Of a stretch of 10,587 nucleotides of DNA, positions 7,062-10,587 are shown piece by piece. Origin of the DNA: Leucobacter sp. (GTDB lineage: Bacteria; Actinomycetota; Actinomycetes; Actinomycetales; Microbacteriaceae); assembly GCA_017990305.1 (NCBI GenBank), contig JAGNOB010000024.1, positions 1 through 10,587 of the forward strand. The letters run 5' to 3'. Each line of letters starts with the position of its first letter. Positions within the stretch are counted from its first letter, which is position 1. The notes below the pieces were generated by a model. It was given only the letters and a program-made list of their open reading frames with translations. It did not search any database and had not been told where the DNA came from. A program made the translations under genes and the position numbers.

Positions 7062-7073
7062 GGTAAATATACC
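7062..7073. promoter_or_regulatory. Second, imperfect operator-like site over the -10 box
   Basis: GGTA-AATA-TACC has four-base perfect arms and a wider spacing than the main site. It overlaps the predicted -10 hexamer of the transporter promoter, and its centre is about 26 bp from the perfect palindrome. It may be an auxiliary site for the same regulator, or simply the symmetric core of the promoter. Confidence 0.35.
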
Positions 7074-7095
7074 CTGGTGGAGCGCGCCCCGTCAA
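7066..7095 (-). promoter_or_regulatory. Predicted sigma-70-type promoter for the peptide transporter
   Basis: On the minus strand TTGACG (7095-7090) and TATATT (7071-7066) match the -35 and -10 consensus at five of six positions each, with an 18-bp spacer. The start would fall near 7059, giving a leader of about 140 nt to the ATG at 6920. For the opposite (regulator) direction I find only a -35-like TTGACG at 7137-7142 without a convincing -10 box. Confidence 0.6.
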
Positions 7096-7192
7096 TTACG
7101 GCGAGGCGGATCCCAGAACGGGGTAGTTTCGTAAGGTTGACGGTCGTGATGCACCGACACGGTTTCTCCACTAGTGAAGGAAAGGAGTGGCG

Positions 7193-7954
7193 ATGGACTG
7201 GACCTCCATGAAGCCAGCGACGACGTTGTCGCTCCCGGATCGCCTCTCGGTAGATCTCGAGCGACTCATCCTCGACGGTGAGCTCGCGCCGGGGGATAGG
7301 CTGCCACCGGAGCGTGAGCTTGCGGAGCACCTTGGCGTCTCCCGAGTCTCGATCCGAGAGGCGCTGCGGGAACTCGAGAACCGCGGCCTCATCGACCGAA
7401 AACCGGGCCGCGGCACCGTCGTGCTCAGCCCGGGTGAACGATCGGGGATCGCCGAGCGAATCGGTGAAGCCGTAAGCTCCGCTGACGCCGAGATCCGCGA
7501 CATCATGGAGCTTCGCGCCATCGTAGAGCCGCCAATCGCGAGGATCACCGCCGGACGGGCGCGACCGCGCGATATTGCGCAGTTGCGCGACCTCGTCGAA
7601 GCGATGGAAAAGGACGTTACTAAGGATCGGTACGCCGAACTCGACAGGGCCTTCCACCAGTCGATCGCGCAGTACACGCACAATCCGTTGCTCGAGCTCA
7701 TTAACGAGCAGATCGCGCAACAGATCGCGCCGAGCCGCGGCAGCCGCTACCAGACCCGTGAGCGTCGACAGGTGTCGAGTGCCGCTCACCGCCGCATCTT
7801 CGAAGCGATCGCGGACGGCGACGGCGACCGTGCCGAGGCAGAAGCCCGTGCGCACGTGCTCGACATCGCAGAGCAGATCGCCATCGCAGGTCAACAGCTA
7901 CCTGCCGGCGACCCCACACCGACAGCAGAGAACGACCAGGAGACAGAGTCATGA
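7193..7954 (+). CDS. FadR-subfamily GntR transcriptional regulator (FCD domain)
   Basis: A 253-aa cytoplasmic DNA-binding protein. The N-terminal winged helix is textbook GntR: G34-D-R-L-P-P-E-R-E-L-A (34-44), V49-S-R-V-S-I-R-E-A-L-R-E-L (49-61), G65-L-I, and the wing R72 to V77 region (G-R-G-T-V-V). The C-terminal FCD ligand domain starts near E106-L-R-A-I-V-E-P. It carries the metal/ligand set expected in this family: D151 and H155 (LDRAFH), H199 (SAAH) and H221 (ARAH). A GTG lies two codons upstream (7187), but the strong AAAGGAG (7181-7187) overlaps it and is well placed for the ATG at 7193. The TGA overlaps the next gene's ATG (ATGA, 7951-7954), implying translational coupling with the hydrolase. 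It probably regulates its own cluster and the divergent transporter. The ligand is unknown, though FCD proteins often bind small carboxylates. Confidence 0.92.
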   Translation: MDWTSMKPATTLSLPDRLSVDLERLILDGELAPGDRLPPERELAEHLGVSRVSIREALRELENRGLIDRKPGRGTVVLSPGERSGIAERIGEAVSSADAEIRDIMELRAIVEPPIARITAGRARPRDIAQLRDLVEAMEKDVTKDRYAELDRAFHQSIAQYTHNPLLELINEQIAQQIAPSRGSRYQTRERRQVSSAAHRRIFEAIADGDGDRAEAEARAHVLDIAEQIAIAGQQLPAGDPTPTAENDQETES

Positions 7955-9501
7955 CATCCGCACCGCTTGGCGCGATTTCAACGTCCCACCACCTCGCGAC
8001 CGAGGCCGGAGCCGCAGTGCTTCGCGCCGGCGGGAACGCGATCGACGCCGCGATTACGGCCGCCGCGACCCTGTGCGTCGTTTACCCGAATAACGTTGCC
8101 CTTGGCGGAGATCTCGTTGCCATCGTGCGCAGCCCCGACGGAGAGATCCGCTTCCTCAACGCCACCGGCACCGCACCCGCGGGCCAGAGCCTCGCAGCAC
8201 TCCGCGAAGCGCACGGCGAAGCACTCCCTCTCCGCGGCATCGACACCGTCACGGTCCCCGGCGGGATCCGCGGTTGGGAGGCTCTGCACCAGCTCGGAGC
8301 CACCCGTCAGTGGAGTGAGCACTTGGCGCCGGCCATTGGGTACGCGAGCGACGGTTTCCCGAATTCGCGCTCGGTTGCCCGGGAGCTTCGCGCAGCGCAA
8401 CCAACCCTCGCGCAGGATCCGGGAGCACGAGATGTGTTCTATCCCGGTGGCGAGCCCTTGGCCGAGGGCGACACTCTTGTGCAACCGGCCCTAGCTCGCT
8501 CACTGGAGCAGCTCGCAGCCGAGGGGCCAAACGCGTTCTACGAGGGCGATCTCGCGCGAAGCTGGATCGCCGGGCTGCAGCGGCTCGGCTCAAAAATCAC
8601 CCTCGAAGACACCGCTGGCTACCGGCCATTCTGGGACGAGCCCATCGAAACCGAATATCGTGGTCTGCGCGTGCTCACCGGGCCGCCAAATACTTCCGGC
8701 TTCATGTTCCTGCGCGCGCTCAACGCAATCACTGCTGGCATCGAGGATCCGCTCGGCACTGGAGCAGGCAAGCTTGCTCGTGCGTTCTACGAGAGCAACC
8801 TCGTGCGCACCATGCTGCTGTCTGACCCAACCTTCGACGGCGCGACTGGAGACGAGCTCGTTGCCGCGGTCGCACCCGACAGGCCGGTTCGCGGCGACGC
8901 GAAGGCGAGCGGCGATACCGTCGGATTCTCGGCGGTCAGCGCCGACGGCTGGGCGGTCTCGTTCATCAACTCGGTGTACTGGGACTTCGGCGCCCACATA
9001 CTCGAGCCGGACACCGGCATCATCTTCCAAAACCGGGGGACGTCATTCTCGCTCGACCCCGAATCCCCGAACGCGTTTGCGCCGGGCAAACGCCCGCGGC
9101 ATACCCTTATGCCTGTGCTGGTACTCGAAGGAGAAGAACTTCGATACGTTCCCGCGACGATGGGTGGCGCAGCGCAGCCCCAGGTGCACACCCACCTGCT
9201 CGAGCGCATGCTCACTGGCGCCGAGCCTTCTGAGGCAACCCACGCACCGCGTTGGATGGTCGAGGAGATCACGGGCGACACTCAGGTCAGCGTCGTTGTC
9301 GAAACGGACGTGTCAGACGCCGCGAAGCAGTCCCTCGAAGACGAGGGCTTTGCGATCGTCACCGTGCCGTCTTGGGATGAGTCCCTCGGCCACTCAAACG
9401 TCATCCGTATCGACCGCCGTGCCGACGGCAACGTCGGGTACTCGGCCGCGAGCGATCCGCGCTCCGACGGCTCTGCGGCCGTCGTCGACGGGGCCGGATA
9501 G
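7951..9501 (+). CDS. Gamma-glutamyltransferase-family Ntn-hydrolase, non-classical type
   Basis: A 516-aa member of the GGT family, whose precursors cut themselves to expose a catalytic Thr. G26-A-x-A-like start motifs are clear: A26-G-G-N-A-I-D-A-A-I (26-35) and A50-L-G-G-D-L (50-55). The predicted cleavage and nucleophile is G321-D322/T323-V-G-F-S, giving subunits of about 322 and 194 residues. Further family blocks are D345-F-G, N361-R-G, P378-G-K-R-P-R-H-T-L-M-P (378-388) and M404-G-G-A-A-Q-P-Q (404-411). There is no signal peptide, so it should act in the cytoplasm, unlike classical secreted GGT. The glutathione-type RExAP motif is replaced by N70-A-T-G-T-A-P-A. This places it nearer YwrD, oxamate amidohydrolase (HpxW) and cephalosporin-acylase-like members; the substrate is unknown. 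The ATG has CAGGAG eight bases upstream and overlaps the regulator's stop. Confidence 0.9.
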   Translation: MTSAPLGAISTSHHLATEAGAAVLRAGGNAIDAAITAAATLCVVYPNNVALGGDLVAIVRSPDGEIRFLNATGTAPAGQSLAALREAHGEALPLRGIDTVTVPGGIRGWEALHQLGATRQWSEHLAPAIGYASDGFPNSRSVARELRAAQPTLAQDPGARDVFYPGGEPLAEGDTLVQPALARSLEQLAAEGPNAFYEGDLARSWIAGLQRLGSKITLEDTAGYRPFWDEPIETEYRGLRVLTGPPNTSGFMFLRALNAITAGIEDPLGTGAGKLARAFYESNLVRTMLLSDPTFDGATGDELVAAVAPDRPVRGDAKASGDTVGFSAVSADGWAVSFINSVYWDFGAHILEPDTGIIFQNRGTSFSLDPESPNAFAPGKRPRHTLMPVLVLEGEELRYVPATMGGAAQPQVHTHLLERMLTGAEPSEATHAPRWMVEEITGDTQVSVVVETDVSDAAKQSLEDEGFAIVTVPSWDESLGHSNVIRIDRRADGNVGYSAASDPRSDGSAAVVDGAG

Positions 9502-9548
9502 GGGATCTCCCCACATCGCCCACTTGCACTCTCCAATGAAAGACCGTT

Positions 9549-10337
9549 ATGACTTCGACCGACTTTAACCAGCCCCGTCCCTCTATGCTGGTGCTCGCGC
9601 TGCTCGGCGCGCTCACCGGTATGCTCTCCGGCCTCTTCGGCATCGGCGGCGGCGTGGTCCTTGTTCCCCTGCTCACCATCTTCCTCGGCTACCAGCAGCG
9701 CCTGGCGGCGGGAACCTCAGTCGCCGCGATCCTCCCCGCCGCGATTGTTGGCGGTATTGGATACGGAATCCAAGGCAACGTCGACTGGATCGCCGCGGTG
9801 CTCCTTGCAGTCGGCATTGTGATCGGGGCCCAGATCGGCAGTTACCTCCTCGCCAAGGTGCCAACCTCGGCGCTGCGCTGGCTGTTCATGGTATTCCTCC
9901 TCGGCGTGGTAGTGAGCCTCTGGTTCGTCGTACCGCAGCGCGAGTCAGAGATCGACATGACCTTCGCTCTCGGCATCGGGCTGGTCGCGCTCGGCCTCGT
10001 AACCGGTGTCCTCTCCGGCCTCCTCGGAGTTGGTGGCGGCGTCATCGTCGTGCCAGCGCTCATGTTCTTCTTCGGGGCGAACGACCTCGTAGCAAAGGGC
10101 ACGTCGCTCATCATGCTCATCCCCGGATCGATCTCGGGAACCCTCGGCAACTTCAAGCGCCGCAACGTCGACATGCGTGCAGCGCTCGTGCTGGGTATCG
10201 CAGCAAGCGTGCTGTCGCCACTCGGCTCCGTGCTAGCGACAAAGATCACGCCGTTCGCTTCGAACGTCGCGTTCTCGCTGCTGCTCGCTTTCGTGCTCGG
10301 GCAGATGCTCTTCAAAACGCTTCGCGCCAAGAAATAG
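9549..10337 (+). CDS. TSUP (TauE/SafE) family membrane anion exporter
   Basis: A 262-aa integral membrane protein with about eight helices. It shows the internal duplication of the TSUP family: repeat one G20-A-L-T-G-M-L-S-G-L-F-G-I-G-G-G (20-35) with G55-T-S (54-57) and G76-N; repeat two G153-V-L-S-G-L-L-G-V-G-G-G (153-164) with K183-G-T-S (183-186), G193-S-I-S-G and G200-N-F. Relatives export sulfite, sulfoacetate or other organosulfur and small organic anions, but homology alone does not fix the substrate. The gene follows the hydrolase by 47 bp on the same strand and is probably co-transcribed. The ribosome binding site of the ATG at 9549 is weak (GAAAGA). The only early alternative, ATG at 9585-9587, has none and would start at the edge of the first helix. 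Two hairpins follow the TAG. Confidence 0.9.
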   Translation: MTSTDFNQPRPSMLVLALLGALTGMLSGLFGIGGGVVLVPLLTIFLGYQQRLAAGTSVAAILPAAIVGGIGYGIQGNVDWIAAVLLAVGIVIGAQIGSYLLAKVPTSALRWLFMVFLLGVVVSLWFVVPQRESEIDMTFALGIGLVALGLVTGVLSGLLGVGGGVIVVPALMFFFGANDLVAKGTSLIMLIPGSISGTLGNFKRRNVDMRAALVLGIAASVLSPLGSVLATKITPFASNVAFSLLLAFVLGQMLFKTLRAKK

Positions 10338-10345
10338 CGATAGCA

Positions 10346-10377
10346 GGGCAGTGATCCCACTGAGATCACTGTTACCC
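10346..10377. terminator. Weak hairpin just after the exporter gene
   Basis: CAGTGATC (10349-10356) pairs with GATCACTG (10364-10371) over a seven-base loop. GGG (10346-10348) can add three pairs with CCC (10375-10377) across a three-base bulge. It begins nine bases after the TAG. No T-run follows, so it may stabilise the mRNA end or act with the stronger hairpin downstream. Confidence 0.45.
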
Positions 10378-10411
10378 GAGCGGCGCACTGTCATGCCGCG
10401 AGGTGCCTCGA

Positions 10412-10446
10412 GGGCGTCGACGACTTCGGTCGTCGACGCCCCTTTT
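10412..10446 (+). terminator. Strong intrinsic terminator with UUCG loop
   Basis: GGGCGTCGACGAC (10412-10424) and its perfect complement (10429-10441) form a 13-bp stem closed by C(UUCG)G, a very stable tetraloop. It is followed by CTTTTG. It ends the regulator-hydrolase-exporter transcript. Confidence 0.9.
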
Positions 10447-10505
10447 GTTCACCCAATATCCACGACTTGAGTGACAGATGTTATTCTGTTGGCGTTTGAC
10501 CTTCA

Positions 10506-10534
10506 GGGCACCGGCGGCCGGATAGGCGGTGCTC
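10506..10534 (+). promoter_or_regulatory. Leader hairpin upstream of the right-edge gene
   Basis: GGGCACCG (10506-10513) can pair with CGGTGCTC (10527-10534), with one G-U pair and a 13-base loop. A possible -35 box TTGACC (10496-10501) lies just before it but has no convincing -10 partner at normal spacing. TATTCT (10482-10487) is a possible -10 box with no clear -35. I do not recognise a known riboswitch in 10447-10561. Confidence 0.3.
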
Positions 10535-10561
10535 GCCAGCTGCCGAGTTCGAGGAGGAATC

Positions 10562-10587
10562 GTGAGTTGCCTGTCGAAATGTGAGCG
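10562..10587 (+). CDS. Start of an unidentified gene, cut by window edge
   Basis: A near-perfect Shine-Dalgarno AGGAGG (10552-10557) lies four bases before a GTG (10562-10564). The frame stays open to the window end and reads M-S-C-L-S-K-C-E. Two cysteines four apart at the very N-terminus are notable, but eight codons are too few to name a family. The gene follows a strong terminator, so it belongs to a new transcription unit. Confidence 0.55.

Noticed and set aside
6917..7894. 325-codon minus-strand open frame opposite the regulator gene
   Set aside because: It lies antisense to a clear GntR/FCD gene, its translation shows no family features, and its end overlaps the transporter start. Long antisense frames are expected at this GC content.
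7951..9501. Naming the hydrolase as a classical glutathione gamma-glutamyltranspeptidase (ggt)
   Set aside because: Family membership is clear but the glutamyl-binding residues and signal peptide are missing, so no gene symbol or glutathione role is assigned.
8660..9568. 302-codon plus-strand frame overlapping the hydrolase gene
   Set aside because: Arg/Ser-rich translation typical of an out-of-frame reading of high-GC coding DNA; the hydrolase frame carries the conserved motifs.

Overview
The base composition (high GC, strong G/C preference at third codon positions), GTG starts, a leaderless-looking start and the gene families point to an actinomycete. The combination of a UPF0182 membrane protein, a DUF2342 zincin-like protein and a cyclodehydratase/ThiF-like N-terminus fits Actinomycetota, and my best guess is a Microbacteriaceae such as Leucobacter. 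The genus is inference from protein character, not a database match.

Left block (1-5171). Two minus-strand genes run towards the left edge. The first is a 472-aa DUF2342 (zincin-like) protein. About 100 bp further on is the N-terminal part of a protein resembling actinobacterial cyclodehydratase/ThiF-like proteins, cut by the window edge. Divergent from them, sharing a 156-bp spacer, is a 1025-aa UPF0182 membrane protein with seven N-terminal membrane segments and a large outer domain carrying an acidic low-complexity insert. This looks like the conserved actinobacterial UPF0182/DUF2342 neighbourhood. From memory, a PDZ (Lon-like) gene often sits there, but none lies between the two genes here. 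The shared spacer holds a perfect 12-bp palindrome that supplies a -10-like hexamer on both strands.

Convergent spacer (5172-5426). It holds two strong inverted repeats, a perfect 27-bp and a perfect 16-bp stem, that probably terminate the UPF0182 gene and the oppositely oriented transporter gene.

Right block (5427-10337). A POT/PTR2-family peptide transporter (minus strand) is divergent from a three-gene plus-strand cluster: a FadR-type GntR regulator with an FCD domain, a gamma-glutamyltransferase-family Ntn-hydrolase (start overlapping the regulator's stop by ATGA), and a TSUP (TauE/SafE) anion exporter. A perfect TGGTC-A-GACCA palindrome, typical of FCD-GntR operators, lies just downstream of a good predicted promoter for the transporter. 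The hydrolase has no signal peptide and lacks most of the residues that bind the glutamyl group in classical GGT. I therefore read the locus as a regulated import-hydrolyse-export module for a peptide or amide compound other than glutathione. This is the most interesting candidate system in the window.

Right edge (10338-10587). Two hairpins follow the exporter gene, the second a strong terminator with a UUCG loop. A leader with a further hairpin then precedes a strong ribosome binding site and the first eight codons of an unidentified gene. I saw no tRNA, rRNA, CRISPR array or insertion sequence.
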